DNA of 36,758 bases from the NCBI GenBank assembly GCA_035559435.1, contig DATMBC010000064.1, positions 1 to 36,758 of the forward strand, in the 5' to 3' direction. The position numbers and the translations under genes were made by a program. The DNA comes from a bacterium. GTDB taxonomy: Bacteria > Zixibacteria > MSB-5A5 > WJJR01. Under the pieces are notes generated by a model. The model was not told where the DNA came from. It made no database searches and saw only the letters and a list, made by a program, of their open reading frames with translations. This document shows, in pieces, positions 15,796 to 25,864 of the stretch. Positions within the stretch are counted from its first letter, which is position 1. Each line of letters opens with the position of its first letter.

Positions 15796-17267
15796 CAACA
15801 GCTTCCGCCCATTACCTCCGTGAAATGGCACGTCCGGTCCGTCCCGGTGTCTGGGAAATCCCGCCTGAAGCCAAACCCGGGATGCTGGTTCCGGCACGGA
15901 TCCTGGCCTCATCGACGCTCTTCCAGACTATGGACGACGGCGTCTTCAATCAACTGACCAACGTTGCCTGCCTTCCCGGTATCCGCAAGTATGCCATCTG
16001 CATGCCCGATGGCCACTGGGGATATGGCTTCCCGATCGGCGGGGTGGCGGCCTTCGACCCGGACCAAGGAGTGATCTCGCCCGGAGGCATCGGCTTTGAC
16101 ATCAACTGCGGCATGCGTCTTCTGCGCACCAACCTCACCGAATCCGAGGTCCGTCCCCGTCTGGCGGCGCTGATGGACGAGTTGTACTCGCGTGTGCCCT
16201 GTGGAGTAGGCTGTAAAGGCGTTTTAAGGCTTTCTGAGCGCGAATATCGGGACGTGATGATATCCGGTGGGGGTTGGGTCGTAAAACGCGGCTACGGCCG
16301 TTCTGACGATTTGGAGCACACCGAGGAACGTGGCGCCATCCCCGGCGCCAACCCCGACAAAGTCTCCGATCGGGCGGTCAAGCGGGGTCTCGACCAGCTG
16401 GGCACCCTCGGCTCCGGCAATCACTACCTCGAAGTCCAAGTGGTTAAACAGGAAAACGTCTATGACTGGGGGGTGGCCCGCGCCTTCGGCATCGACCGGC
16501 CCGACCAGATCTGCGTCATGGTCCACTGCGGGTCCCGCGGTTTCGGCCATCAGATCGCCACCGACTACCTGAAGACCTTCCTGCCAGTCATGAGTCGTTA
16601 CGGTATCCGTACCGGCGACAAGGAGTTGGCCTGCGCGCCTTTCACCGATCCCGCCGGGGCCGACTACTTCGCCGCCATGAACTGCGCCGCCAATTCCGCC
16701 TTCGCCAACCGGCAGATGATCACTCACCTGATTCGCGAGTCATTCGCCAAGGTGTTCGGCAAGAATGACATAACGCTTGGGCTTGAAGTTGTCTACGATG
16801 TCGCCCATAACATTGCCAAGCTGGAAGAATATGAGATTGATGGAGTTAAGCAGAAACTCCTCGTTCATCGCAAAGGAGCAACCCGCTCGTTCGGGCCGGG
16901 ACGCGGCTACCTGCCGCAAGACTATGTCGATATTGGACAGCCGGTTATCGTCGGAGGCTCGATGGAAACCGGCTCCTACCTCCTCCTGGGCACCAACGTC
17001 GCCATGCAGGAAACCTTCGGCTCCACACTCCATGGCTCCGGACGCACCATGTCCCGCTCCAGAGCCAAGGAGATGATCCGTGGCGACAAACTGAAGCAGT
17101 CGATGCTGGACCGCGGCATCGTCATCCGTGCTGCCTCCCTCTCCGGCCTGGCCGAGGAGGCCGGTTTCGCCTACAAAGACATCTCCGAGGTTGTGGCCAC
17201 CGTCCACGACTTGGGCATCTCCACACGCGTCGCCCGCCTGATCCCGATCGGCAACCTCAAGGGTTAG
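15792..17267 (+). CDS. rtcB: RtcB RNA-splicing ligase (3'-phosphate/2',3'-cyclic phosphate)
   Basis: This 491-residue protein has all the RtcB hallmarks. DINCG (residues 103-107) supplies the bridging Cys106. GSGNHY gives His211, VHCGSRGFGH gives His245 and DVAHN gives His339 as manganese ligands. LHGSGR contains His414, the residue expected to be guanylylated. HRKGATRSFGPGR and GGSMETGSYLL are the other nucleotide-binding blocks. RtcB joins RNA 3'-phosphate or 2',3'-cyclic phosphate ends to 5'-hydroxyl ends using GTP and Mn2+. In bacteria it is linked to RNA repair and tRNA or rRNA healing. The length is typical (about 480). It overlaps archease by 4 bases, the classic operon for this pair. 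No RtcR regulator or RtcA cyclase is present here. A short hairpin at 17283-17302 follows, without a T-run on this strand. Confidence 0.95.
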   Translation: MTTASAHYLREMARPVRPGVWEIPPEAKPGMLVPARILASSTLFQTMDDGVFNQLTNVACLPGIRKYAICMPDGHWGYGFPIGGVAAFDPDQGVISPGGIGFDINCGMRLLRTNLTESEVRPRLAALMDELYSRVPCGVGCKGVLRLSEREYRDVMISGGGWVVKRGYGRSDDLEHTEERGAIPGANPDKVSDRAVKRGLDQLGTLGSGNHYLEVQVVKQENVYDWGVARAFGIDRPDQICVMVHCGSRGFGHQIATDYLKTFLPVMSRYGIRTGDKELACAPFTDPAGADYFAAMNCAANSAFANRQMITHLIRESFAKVFGKNDITLGLEVVYDVAHNIAKLEEYEIDGVKQKLLVHRKGATRSFGPGRGYLPQDYVDIGQPVIVGGSMETGSYLLLGTNVAMQETFGSTLHGSGRTMSRSRAKEMIRGDKLKQSMLDRGIVIRAASLSGLAEEAGFAYKDISEVVATVHDLGISTRVARLIPIGNLKG

Positions 17268-17303
17268 AGCAGAATAGGTCCTATAGGTCCGACAGGACCT
17301 ATC

Positions 17304-17341
17304 AAAAAAAACACCCCGGGCTGATTGCTCAGCCCGGGGTG
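17304..17341 (-). terminator. Rho-independent terminator of the 17366-20455 gene
   Basis: A perfect 13-bp stem (17312-17324/17329-17341, 4-base loop) is followed on the minus strand by eight T (complement of 17304-17311). A second palindrome, ATAGGTCC/GGACCTAT (17283-17290/17295-17302), lies just beyond and may mark the 3' end of the rtcB transcript. Confidence 0.9.
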
Positions 17342-17365
17342 AATCGCTTGCGCGATTTGGAACGG

Positions 17366-20300
17366 TTACTTCACCAGGGTCATCTTCTTGGTCGCGCTGA
17401 AGCCATTGGCTTCCACACGGTAGAAGTAGACGCCCGACGAAGCATGGTCGCCGGCGATGGTGGTGCCATCCCAGGAGACATTGACGCGTCCCGCGGCGCT
17501 GTGACCGGCGAACGAGCGGACGGTCTGGCCGGTGACGTTGTAGATCGTCACGGACCAGTCGGCGTCGTTGGCCAGGTCAAAGGACATCACCGTACCCGCG
17601 TTGAACGGGTTCGGATAGTTCTGCAGCAACGCGTACTCGGTCGGCACGACCGCCTTGGCGGCCGAGGTCGACATGAGCGCGCCACGAGCATCCGACATCT
17701 GCACTTCGGTCAGCTCGATCGAACCCTCGCCCGAAGTCGGGATCGAGAGGATCTCACGAGTGCCGGCGCCGATGCTGGCCAGCTCGCCGTTCCAGGACGG
17801 GTGAACGAGAACGCGCAGTTCGGAGCCGTTGGCGGTGTAACGCAGGTTCATGCCTTCGGCGCCGGAGAGCAGCATCGGCTCGCCCGTCGACAGACCGCTG
17901 TAACGGAAGACCAACAGGGCGCCGCCCAGGTCGACGCTCGAGGAGGTCGACACGGTGACGCTGTTGTTCTCCACCCGCACCGTGGCCGTGCCCGAGTTGG
18001 CGTACGGCGACAGCTTCGGCGAACCGGTGCCGGTTCCCGGCGGGAACGGCTGCTCGTCACCGGTGATGATGCGGATCAGGTAAATCAGGTCCGCCACGGT
18101 GAGAACGACGCCGTCGTTGTTGATGTCGGTGGCGAGGATCTGGACTTCGTCCCACACCGGATCCCACACCGACGATCCATACACGAAGTAGTTGATGAAC
18201 AACACCGCGTCACCGACCTCGTTGGCCAGGCCGTTGAGGTTGATGTCGCCGCGATCATCCGGCGGCTCGTCGATGCAGATACGGCCCGGGCAGAACTCGA
18301 TGATGTCACGAGCGGCCTGCTTGGTCGGGTCGATGCAGTCGGTCGGCGAACCGATCGGGATGAACAGGGTGTCGCCCGACTTGGACGACAGGGCGTTGTC
18401 GCCGCAATCCAGCACGCAGAAGCCCACGTTGAAGCACTGGTTGATGAAGTTGCGGTCGGAGGTGACCTGGAAGTTCAATCCCACGACACGGCCGTCGAGA
18501 TAGAACGACGCGTCCGGAGGATGCAACGCCGGACCGTTGTCCAGATCAGCGATCGCCACGACGCGGATGTAGCCGCTCGGGCACGAACCCGCGCAGTTGC
18601 CCGCCGGGCTGTGACGATAGGTGAAGTATTCCCAATCCGCCATCTCGTCGACCGGGAAGGCCTCGAGGAAGGACAGACCGGAAGGATCGTAGCAGATCAG
18701 CAGATCGATACCGCCCAACGGATAGGTGTTGGACAAGGTGACATAGGCGGTCGCAATCTGGCCGTTGAGCGTGTGAATGTTGGCCGAATCGAGGCCCGAG
18801 CGGATGCACAGGGCATACGAGAGCACGTCGATCTGGAAGCAGCATTCATCAACGCCGCCGCAACCGTCTTCCACGCGGATGCAGGCTTCCCACAGGCCGG
18901 CGTCGTTGTTATCAGCCGACGAGGTCTGCCAGGAGAAGTTGCCGGCCGCGTCAACGGACGGAGCGTTGTGCGGAGCGCCCTGGCCTTCCAGCGCCGTGAA
19001 CGACACCAGCGAGAAGGTCAAGGGGTTGCCCGCCGGGTCGACGGCCGAAGCCGCCGCCGAAACCAGGTCGCCCAAAACCGCGAACTGGTCGTCCGGGCAG
19101 GTGATCGCCGGCGCCGCATTGGTCACCGTGATGTTGAACGAGCAGGTGTCAGCCTTCTCGCCGTCAGAGACGCGGACGGTGAAGGTGATCGGGCCCTTGA
19201 CCACATCGGCGCAGGCCGGATCGAAGGTCAGCACATTGCCCGCCACGAAGGCCGGATTGGCCGGAGCCGGGACCGCGGAGAGAAGCGTCCACGAAAGCGG
19301 ACCGATACAGCCATCGTCGGTGGCGGTCAGCGTGTAACCGGCCGCCGGAGCGTTCCAGTCCACCGACGCATCCGACGGGCAGGTGGCCACCGGAGCGTTC
19401 TGGAACACCGTCACCTGGAAGCTGCAGTCGACGAAGTCGCAACCGTCGCTGATGCGGAAGGTGACCGTGTGCACGCCGACGTCAGCGCAAACAGTCTGCC
19501 AGTTGAACACGCCCGACGCGCTCACCGTGGCCGGACCCACGTTCGCCGGAGCAATCGAAACCAGCGAGTAGGTGACCGGGTTGCCGTTCGGGTCGGAACC
19601 GTTGAGCTGCTTGTTGTTGACGCCTGCCATGAAGTACACGTTCTCGGGGTTGTTGGTGCCGCAAACCGGAGCGGTGTTGGTCACCGTCAGGTTGAACGTG
19701 CAGTCAACCGACGCGCCGCAGGGATCGGTGGCGCGGAAGGTGACGACGTGGGCGCCCTTGTCGGCGCAGACCGCCGAGTAGGTAAACACACCAGACGGGG
19801 AGACAGCCGCGGCGCCAGCCACCGGCGGGACGATCGAGACGAGCGAGTAAGTCAGCGCGTCGCAAGCGTCTGGGTCACTGGCACTTAGCTGCTTGTTCAC
19901 CGAACCGGTGAAGTTCACAGACTCGTCGGGATTCGTGCCGCAAATCGGCGCCTGGTTCTCGAGCGGAAATTCGCCGCGGAACCAGTCGAACGGCCCATAT
20001 TCGCAGCAGTCGCAGCCCATCACAACAAAGGCTCCGGCCGGCGGATAAAAGGCGGTGTCGATCACGATAGTGCCTTGGCAGTCTGCAGGGGTCTGAACAG
20101 TCAGATTCCAAATGCCGGAATACGTCCCCGCGGGGAGGCATCCGCCAGTGAAATTCAAGACACCAGAGGTCCCCGGGAACCCGCCCACGGCCGTCGTAAA
20201 GCCGGCCAGGTCAGGACCAGGAGCCGCCGCCAGAATCGTGGCGCCACCCGTGATCGTCAGGGGCAAACCCCAGGCGCCCAACGGGCTGGTGATGTCCAAG

Positions 20301-20455
20301 AAAATCGGAACCTGGACTGTGGCGCAACGCGGCAGACCCTGGGATTGTGCCCCACCGGGTGTACCGACGTGACCACTGCTCGCGGCAAAGGCGAAACCGG
20401 TCGAGACGAGTACGACGAGACAAACGCTCGCCAATACCATGAGTCTATGTTTCAT
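17366..20455 (-). CDS. Giant surface protein: Ig-like repeats, cohesin-like, dockerin-like, T9SS tag
   Basis: This 1,029-residue protein has a signal peptide (MKHRLMVLASVCLVVLVSTG, cleavage near residue 24). AAAGGAG (complement of 20465-20471) lies 9 bases before the ATG; a second GGAG adjoining the start is too close to be the ribosome site. A Cys-rich N-terminal beta domain (about 30-165) is followed by about five Ig/cadherin-like repeats (about 165-575), each with an APxCxTNP- or CPxD-type opening and a TFNLTVTN-like closing strand. A cohesin-like domain follows (about 590-740, TAYVTLSNTYPLGGIDLLICY). Next come dockerin-like repeats (about 760-830, GDINLNGLANEVGDAVLFIN and TDINNDGVVLTVADLIYLIR), and last a T9SS type A sorting domain (about 945-1029, LLQNYPNPFNAGTVM to KKMTLVK). 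It should be exported by T9SS and held at the cell surface. The partner or ligand is unknown. Confidence 0.85.
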   Translation of the reverse strand: MKHRLMVLASVCLVVLVSTGFAFAASSGHVGTPGGAQSQGLPRCATVQVPIFLDITSPLGAWGLPLTITGGATILAAAPGPDLAGFTTAVGGFPGTSGVLNFTGGCLPAGTYSGIWNLTVQTPADCQGTIVIDTAFYPPAGAFVVMGCDCCEYGPFDWFRGEFPLENQAPICGTNPDESVNFTGSVNKQLSASDPDACDALTYSLVSIVPPVAGAAAVSPSGVFTYSAVCADKGAHVVTFRATDPCGASVDCTFNLTVTNTAPVCGTNNPENVYFMAGVNNKQLNGSDPNGNPVTYSLVSIAPANVGPATVSASGVFNWQTVCADVGVHTVTFRISDGCDFVDCSFQVTVFQNAPVATCPSDASVDWNAPAAGYTLTATDDGCIGPLSWTLLSAVPAPANPAFVAGNVLTFDPACADVVKGPITFTVRVSDGEKADTCSFNITVTNAAPAITCPDDQFAVLGDLVSAAASAVDPAGNPLTFSLVSFTALEGQGAPHNAPSVDAAGNFSWQTSSADNNDAGLWEACIRVEDGCGGVDECCFQIDVLSYALCIRSGLDSANIHTLNGQIATAYVTLSNTYPLGGIDLLICYDPSGLSFLEAFPVDEMADWEYFTYRHSPAGNCAGSCPSGYIRVVAIADLDNGPALHPPDASFYLDGRVVGLNFQVTSDRNFINQCFNVGFCVLDCGDNALSSKSGDTLFIPIGSPTDCIDPTKQAARDIIEFCPGRICIDEPPDDRGDINLNGLANEVGDAVLFINYFVYGSSVWDPVWDEVQILATDINNDGVVLTVADLIYLIRIITGDEQPFPPGTGTGSPKLSPYANSGTATVRVENNSVTVSTSSSVDLGGALLVFRYSGLSTGEPMLLSGAEGMNLRYTANGSELRVLVHPSWNGELASIGAGTREILSIPTSGEGSIELTEVQMSDARGALMSTSAAKAVVPTEYALLQNYPNPFNAGTVMSFDLANDADWSVTIYNVTGQTVRSFAGHSAAGRVNVSWDGTTIAGDHASSGVYFYRVEANGFSATKKMTLVK

Positions 20456-20933
20456 TCTCCTTTGCTCCTTTACGTTGTCTCACTTGCAAGGATGTCAGTC
20501 AGAGAGCGGGACTGACTTGGGTGTGCTTCAGCGATAGCCGGACTCGGCTAACGCAAAGCCGCACAAGAGCTTCTTATAACCGCTTGCGGGAATCTATTGG
20601 TAAAGGAATCCTACTGGGCGTAGGTCACCGCGGGTTCGAAATCACGACGTTTCAAACCGAAGTCGGTGTTCGAGATTGTGGCACAGCAATTAAGCAGTCA
20701 GCAAGACCGCTTAGCACGTGCTGGCAGAATACAACTTTTTTGCGGTTAGTCAACACTTTTTTTGAAAATCCGCCTCGAAGCACAAGCTTGGATCCCCGGC
20801 CAAGACCGCCAAATCAACAGACGCTCCCACCCTCCGACCCGCTCCCGCTGTCCGCTTTCTCGGAACCGTTTCGGTCGATCCATCATTCTCACCTGCCTCC
20901 CCAATAATTCCGGCCGCCGGTGACATTCCGACC
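20456..20933. other. Intergenic region between divergent surface-protein genes
   Basis: This stretch separates the minus-strand gene starting at 20455 from the plus-strand promoter at 20934. It is locally AT-rich, with T-runs near 20735 and 20758. A tRNA-like fragment sits at about 20597-20650: a CCTAC...GTAGG hairpin followed by GGTTCGAAATC. It lacks an acceptor stem and an anticodon arm and is not annotated as a tRNA. I found no convincing -35/-10 pair for the minus-strand gene. Confidence 0.4.
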
Positions 20934-20962
20934 TTGACACCCGTTCTAATCGTAACTATTTA
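20934..20962 (+). promoter_or_regulatory. Promoter of the 21190 gene
   Basis: TTGACA (20934-20939), a 17-base spacer and TATTTA (20957-20962): a perfect -35 with a weak -10. Transcription would start near 20969, leaving a leader of about 220 nt. Confidence 0.55.
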
Positions 20963-21080
20963 AGTCGTGGTGTAACCACAGTTGTAGTCTGGCCGACTGC
21001 CCATGTCGGAGCAGAGCACTCACGACTCGAGATCGCCAGCGATGCTTGAGTAGTGGACTTAAATCGGGCCCTTCAAATAA

Positions 21081-21108
21081 AGGAGGTCCGTGGATGTCCA
21101 AGGTGTGA
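21081..21108 (+). promoter_or_regulatory. Strong Shine-Dalgarno with a four-codon open frame in the leader
   Basis: AGGAGG (21081-21086) is ideally spaced, 7 bases, from ATG 21094. The frame reads M-S-K-V and stops at TGA 21106-21108. It is in frame with the giant gene that starts at 21190. It could be a leader peptide, or the original start cut off by a nonsense change. Confidence 0.45.
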
Positions 21109-21189
21109 AGTGTTGTGCCGTACTCGTGCCGTCGATCGGCTTTACTCCACTATCCTATTGCAAAACAACACGTTCTGGGAGGGCAAGAC

Positions 21190-24100
21190 ATGTGCATCTT
21201 GACTGCGCGCCGACGCCGGTCTGCGTCGTGTTTCTTATCCTATCTGACTGTCCTCGGCTTCCTGTTTCTCACCGTCATTCCCACGGCCGCCAGTGCCGCC
21301 ATCGTCACGACCGACCGGCCGGAATACGCCCCTGGCGAGACCGCGCGGATTCGCGGGGCCGGCTTCGCCCCAGCCGAAGTGGTCACGCTGCAGGTGACCC
21401 ATCTGGATGGCACCCCGGCATCCGGCGAGGGGCATGGTCCTTGGGATGTTCCGACCAATGGCTCCGGCGGCTTCCTGGCCGACTGGACCGTTCCCTATGA
21501 TGACAACGTTAATGAGGAACTGCTGATTTCCGCCACCGGGCAGACATCGGGCATCGCGGCCAGCGTCACGATCCTCGATGCCAACACCCATCTGACTTTC
21601 GTCTCGATTCCGACCTCGGTGCCGCCGAATTCCGGGTTTTCGGTCACGGCGCGCCTGACGCAGGACTGCGGCGGCGATCCCGACGCTCCGTTGCCGGGCC
21701 GCACCATCCTTTTCTTCATCACCGAGGGCAACTGCGGGGTCGATGTCGGACAGAATCCAAACGCGACCGCTGTCACCAATGCCTTCGGCGAGGCGACCGC
21801 CGGTCTCACCGCGCCGGCCGGCGATTTTGCCATGCGCATCAAATTCCTCGGCGAGGACAAGCCCGATCCCTGTCCGACCCCGGGCAACAGCGCCTGCGCC
21901 CCGAACGACCCGAACGCCAACAAGCGCTGCGTCTCACTGTCCAACGGCAATCTCTGTCAGACCATCTCGGCGGTGCCCTGCGATCCGCTGCAGGCGATCT
22001 GTCCGCCGCCGCTGACCGTGGAATGCGAAGCGGAAGTGCCGCCGCCCAGCCCCGGCAGCGTCGTCTGCGACGGGGGTTGCTCGCCGGTGACCACTGTGTG
22101 GGTTGGGGATGGCCCGCTCACCGGCGGTCCCTGCGGCGGCACCATCACCCGCACCTATCGCTGCACCGACGCCATGGGCAACACCGCCGACTGCGTGCAG
22201 ACCATCACGGTCGACGACAACACCGCGCCCTTCTTCGCGCCCGCCTGCTTCCAGTCCAATACGGTGGCTTGCATCAGCCAGGTGCCGCCGCCGGGACTGG
22301 GGGGGATCGGCCCGATCGATAATTGCGATGTGTCGCTTGCGCTCACGCACACCCGCACCGACAACGGCGCCACCGGCTGCCCCGGCGATCCGCGCGTGAT
22401 CACCGACATCTACACCGCCACCGACGACTGCGGCAATGCCGGGCAGTGCACACGGACCTGGACGATCGTCGACGATATCGCGCCGACCATCTCCTGCCCG
22501 CCCGGATTCACGGTCGAATGTCTGGCGGATCTACCGCCGTGCAACCCGGCCGATGCGACCGCTGCGGATAACTGCGGCGCCGTCAGCGTGACCTGCGTCG
22601 ATGGCCCGCTGGTCGGCGGACCCTGCGGCGGAACCGTCACCCGGACCTACACGGCCACCGACGCCTGCGGCAACACCGCCACTTGCGCGCAAGTGATCAC
22701 GATCGACGACACCACGCCGCCTTCGATCGCCTGTCCGCCCGACGAGACGCTGCCCTGCGGCGGCACGCTGCCGCCTTGCGATCCGTTGGCGGCCACCGCC
22801 TCCGACAATTGCGGCGCCCCGGTTGTCACCTGTTCCGAGACGCCCACCGTTGATGGCGTGATCCGCACCTTCACCGCCACTGACGCCTGTGGCAACAGCG
22901 CCAGTTGCAATCAGGTCATCACCTTCACCGATGACACCCCGCCGCAGTTTGTCGACTGCCCGCCGGCGTTCGCGGTGGAGTGTCTGGCCGATCTGCCGCC
23001 CTGTCCGACCAGCATGCCGGTCTTCGACGAGTGCGAAGGGCTGATCGTGGCGCCCGCGGTCTGCAGCGACGGCCCGCTGGTTGGCGGCGAATGCGGCGGC
23101 ACGATCACCCGCACGATCACCGTCACCGACGCCAGCGGCAATGTCGCCACCTGCACGCAGGTGATCACCGTCGACGACAACACGCCGCCCACGCTCACCT
23201 GTCCGCCGTCTGTGACATTGGCCTGCGGCGCGTCGACCGACCCGTCGCAAACCGGCACAGCTTCCGCCGGCGACAACTGCGATCCCAATCCGGCGGTCAC
23301 ATTCACCGACGCGATGGCGCCCGGCGCCTGCCCGCAGTCCTACACCATCACGCGGACCTGGACCGCCGCCGATGCCTGCGGCAACACCGCTTCCTGTGAC
23401 CAGATGCTGACGGTTGTCGATGACGTTGCGCCGGCTATTGTCTGCCCGGCCGACGCGACGGTTGAATGCGGCCAGCCGACCGATCCGGCGGCCACCGGAT
23501 TCGCCACCGCCACCGACGCCTGCGATCCGGCGCCCGCGGTTACATTCACCGACAGCGAGACACCCGGCGCCTGCGCCGCGGAGAAGACGATCACCCGCGT
23601 GTGGACCGCCACCGATGCCTGCGGCAATTCGAGCAGTTGTGTCCAGCTCATCGAAGTGATGGACACCCAGCCGCCGACGTTGACCGCCGGGTGTGGTCCG
23701 GGCGCGCAGTATCAATGCGCGGCCGATGTGCCGCCATTGGCCCCCGGCGCCGCGACGGACAACTGCGACGCCGATGTCACAGTCACCTCGGTGCGCAGCG
23801 ACAACGGCGGAGCCGGTTGCGCCGGTAATCCGTTGGTGGTGACCGACACCTACACCGCCACGGATGACTGCGGCAACACGATGACCTGCACGCGTGTTCA
23901 CACCGTCATCGACAATACGCCGCCCGTGTTCGTCAACGGTTGCGGCGCCAATGCCGCCTACGATTGCCTCGCCGCGGTGCCGCCGCCGGATCTGAGCGTG
24001 CTGGCGACCGACAACTGCGATGGCGCGGCCGTGGTCACGGTGGCGCGCACCTCCAACGGCGGGGCCGGTTGTGTCGGCAATCCGCTGGTCCTCACCGACA

Positions 24101-25839
24101 CCTACACCGCCACCGACGCCTGCGGCAACACGGCGCAATGCGCCCGCACTCACACCGTGATCGACAACACCGCGCCGGTCATCCTCGCCTGCCCGCCGCC
24201 GGTCACCGTCGATGGGCTGGAGAATCTGCCGCCCTGTGATGGCAGCGGTGTGAACGCCACCGACAACTGCGGCCCGGTGACGATCACCTGCACCCGCGCC
24301 GGATTGGGCGGGGTTGGCTGCGGCAGTCTGCCGGTCGTTGTCACCTACCAGTATACCGTCGCCGACGGTTGTGGCAACTCCGCCACCTGCACACGGTTGG
24401 TGACCGTCAACATGCCGCCCTGCAACTTCTTCGTCACGCTGGGGGCCGCCGGCGCCGAACTGAGCGCGCCGCTGGGCACGCAGATCAGCGTGCCGCTGGC
24501 CATCGACAGTCTCGACAATGAAATCGGGGCCTTCGAGATGACCTTCAACTACGATGCCGAAGCGCTCACTCTCCTGGGGGTGACACGCGGCGTTGGGTTG
24601 AACGGCTGGCAGCACTTCAGCTACCGCACCGCCGCCGGCGCCTCCGCGACCACGCGGCGTGTTTCGGTCACGGGGATTGTGCAGTTGCCCGGCCAGGGTG
24701 CCCCGCCGACCAGCGCCTACGCGCCGCTGGGCGTGATCGCCTACCTGAACTTCGCCGTCTCCGCCGACCGTCGGCTCGAAGGACGGACGTTGTCGATCGC
24801 GCCCTCACAGCAGGAGTGCGACGACCACTGTCTGCTCAGCCGCGACGGGATGACCGCGTATGTCCCGGCCGATTTCAGCGGCGATCCCTGCCCGATGTCG
24901 GCGACGATGGTGCCCGCGGTGACGATCGCCCCGGCCCACGCCCGTGTCGCGCCCGCGCCCAACACGCGCGGCGATATCAACCTCAACGGCGCCGCCTATG
25001 AAGTCGGGGATGCGGTGCTCTTTGTCGATGTGCTCGCCGGCGTTCCCGGCGCGCTGTCCTCCGATCCGTCCGTGCGCAACCGTCAGCTGGACGCGACGGA
25101 AGTCAACGGCGACGGCGTGCGCGCTTCGGTGGCCGACCTGGTCTATCTGATTCGTGTGGTCACTGGTGATGCCTCGCCTCTGCCGGGCGCCAAGCCGGCG
25201 GCGATCGTCGCCGACGCGCTGGTCCGCGCGCAGAGCACCCCCGAAGGTCTGCGTCTGACGCTGGAATCGCCCGTGGACATCGGCGGGCTGCTCTTCACGT
25301 TCCGCAGCCGCGATCTGACCGCCGGAACGCCGGTGGTCTGTCCCGAAGGAGCGGCGCTGCGCACCTGCACCCGCGTCAATCCCGACGGCGACCTGACCGT
25401 GCTCATGTACGGTTGGAACCGCGGTGACCGGCTCGCCGCCGGGCGGCATGATCTCCTGCTGGTACCGACATCCGGTTTCGGCACAATCGAGTTGATCCGT
25501 GTCGAAGTCTCTGATGCTCAAGGTGATCTGCTCGCCGTGCGCCAGGCCGGCGCCACACTGCCTGAGGACTATGCGCTTCTGCAGAACTATCCCAACCCAT
25601 TCAACGCCGGCACCATCATCCCGGCGGTCTTGCCGCAGACCGGGGCATGGTCGGTGACGATCTACAACGTCGCCGGCCAGACCGTGCGGCGGCTGGCCGG
25701 CCATGATGGCCCGGGCGCCATCCAAGTGTACTGGGATGGACGGGATGCGGGTGGAGGTAATGTGGCCAGCGGAGTCTACTTTTACCGGTTTGAGGCCGGC
25801 GGCTGGACCGCAACCCGCAAGATGATCCTGCTGAAGTAA
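21190..25839 (+). CDS. Giant surface protein: HYR-like repeat array, cohesin-like, dockerin-like, T9SS tag
   Basis: This is a 1,549-residue protein. ATG 21190 is chosen because GGGAGGGC (21177-21184) precedes it and the signal peptide follows at once (hydrophobic FLSYLTVLGFLFLTVIPTAA, cleavage after about ASA). The GTG at 21115 lacks a ribosome site. Residues about 35-130 form an Ig-like domain (TDRPEYAPGETARIRGAG). From about 269 to 1070 come about ten HYR-like repeats of 75-90 residues, with openings such as PPTLTCPPSVTLACG, a central DNC and a closing TWTATDACGN...VVD. Each has several Cys. A cohesin-like domain (about 1077-1240) is followed by dockerin-like repeats (about 1257-1320, GDINLNGAAYEVGDAVLFVD) and a T9SS sorting domain (about 1460-1549, NYPNPFNAGTII to RKMILLK). 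HYR-like domains are linked to adhesion. It is closely related to the next gene. Confidence 0.87.
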   Translation: MCILTARRRRSASCFLSYLTVLGFLFLTVIPTAASAAIVTTDRPEYAPGETARIRGAGFAPAEVVTLQVTHLDGTPASGEGHGPWDVPTNGSGGFLADWTVPYDDNVNEELLISATGQTSGIAASVTILDANTHLTFVSIPTSVPPNSGFSVTARLTQDCGGDPDAPLPGRTILFFITEGNCGVDVGQNPNATAVTNAFGEATAGLTAPAGDFAMRIKFLGEDKPDPCPTPGNSACAPNDPNANKRCVSLSNGNLCQTISAVPCDPLQAICPPPLTVECEAEVPPPSPGSVVCDGGCSPVTTVWVGDGPLTGGPCGGTITRTYRCTDAMGNTADCVQTITVDDNTAPFFAPACFQSNTVACISQVPPPGLGGIGPIDNCDVSLALTHTRTDNGATGCPGDPRVITDIYTATDDCGNAGQCTRTWTIVDDIAPTISCPPGFTVECLADLPPCNPADATAADNCGAVSVTCVDGPLVGGPCGGTVTRTYTATDACGNTATCAQVITIDDTTPPSIACPPDETLPCGGTLPPCDPLAATASDNCGAPVVTCSETPTVDGVIRTFTATDACGNSASCNQVITFTDDTPPQFVDCPPAFAVECLADLPPCPTSMPVFDECEGLIVAPAVCSDGPLVGGECGGTITRTITVTDASGNVATCTQVITVDDNTPPTLTCPPSVTLACGASTDPSQTGTASAGDNCDPNPAVTFTDAMAPGACPQSYTITRTWTAADACGNTASCDQMLTVVDDVAPAIVCPADATVECGQPTDPAATGFATATDACDPAPAVTFTDSETPGACAAEKTITRVWTATDACGNSSSCVQLIEVMDTQPPTLTAGCGPGAQYQCAADVPPLAPGAATDNCDADVTVTSVRSDNGGAGCAGNPLVVTDTYTATDDCGNTMTCTRVHTVIDNTPPVFVNGCGANAAYDCLAAVPPPDLSVLATDNCDGAAVVTVARTSNGGAGCVGNPLVLTDTYTATDACGNTAQCARTHTVIDNTAPVILACPPPVTVDGLENLPPCDGSGVNATDNCGPVTITCTRAGLGGVGCGSLPVVVTYQYTVADGCGNSATCTRLVTVNMPPCNFFVTLGAAGAELSAPLGTQISVPLAIDSLDNEIGAFEMTFNYDAEALTLLGVTRGVGLNGWQHFSYRTAAGASATTRRVSVTGIVQLPGQGAPPTSAYAPLGVIAYLNFAVSADRRLEGRTLSIAPSQQECDDHCLLSRDGMTAYVPADFSGDPCPMSATMVPAVTIAPAHARVAPAPNTRGDINLNGAAYEVGDAVLFVDVLAGVPGALSSDPSVRNRQLDATEVNGDGVRASVADLVYLIRVVTGDASPLPGAKPAAIVADALVRAQSTPEGLRLTLESPVDIGGLLFTFRSRDLTAGTPVVCPEGAALRTCTRVNPDGDLTVLMYGWNRGDRLAAGRHDLLLVPTSGFGTIELIRVEVSDAQGDLLAVRQAGATLPEDYALLQNYPNPFNAGTIIPAVLPQTGAWSVTIYNVAGQTVRRLAGHDGPGAIQVYWDGRDAGGGNVASGVYFYRFEAGGWTATRKMILLK

Positions 25840-25864
25840 CTGGAACGGTCGGCCCGGCTGTCCA

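Noticed and set aside
17339-19888. Very long open frame on the strand opposite a giant surface gene (849 codons); similar ones at 3905-5974, 6149-7900, 22531-24615 and 28574-31213
   Set aside because: They are antisense shadows of high-GC coding sequence with strong third-position bias. They are Arg/Gly/His-rich, lack domains, starts and signals, and lie fully inside genes with clear domains.
20597-20650. tRNA-like fragment with a variable-arm-like hairpin and GGTTCGAAATC
   Set aside because: The T-stem does not pair, and no acceptor stem, D-arm or anticodon arm could be found; at most a decayed remnant.
21115-25839. CRISPR-like or short tandem DNA array within the repeat proteins
   Set aside because: The repetition is at protein level (75-90-residue HYR-like units) with diverged DNA, not short identical repeats with spacers.
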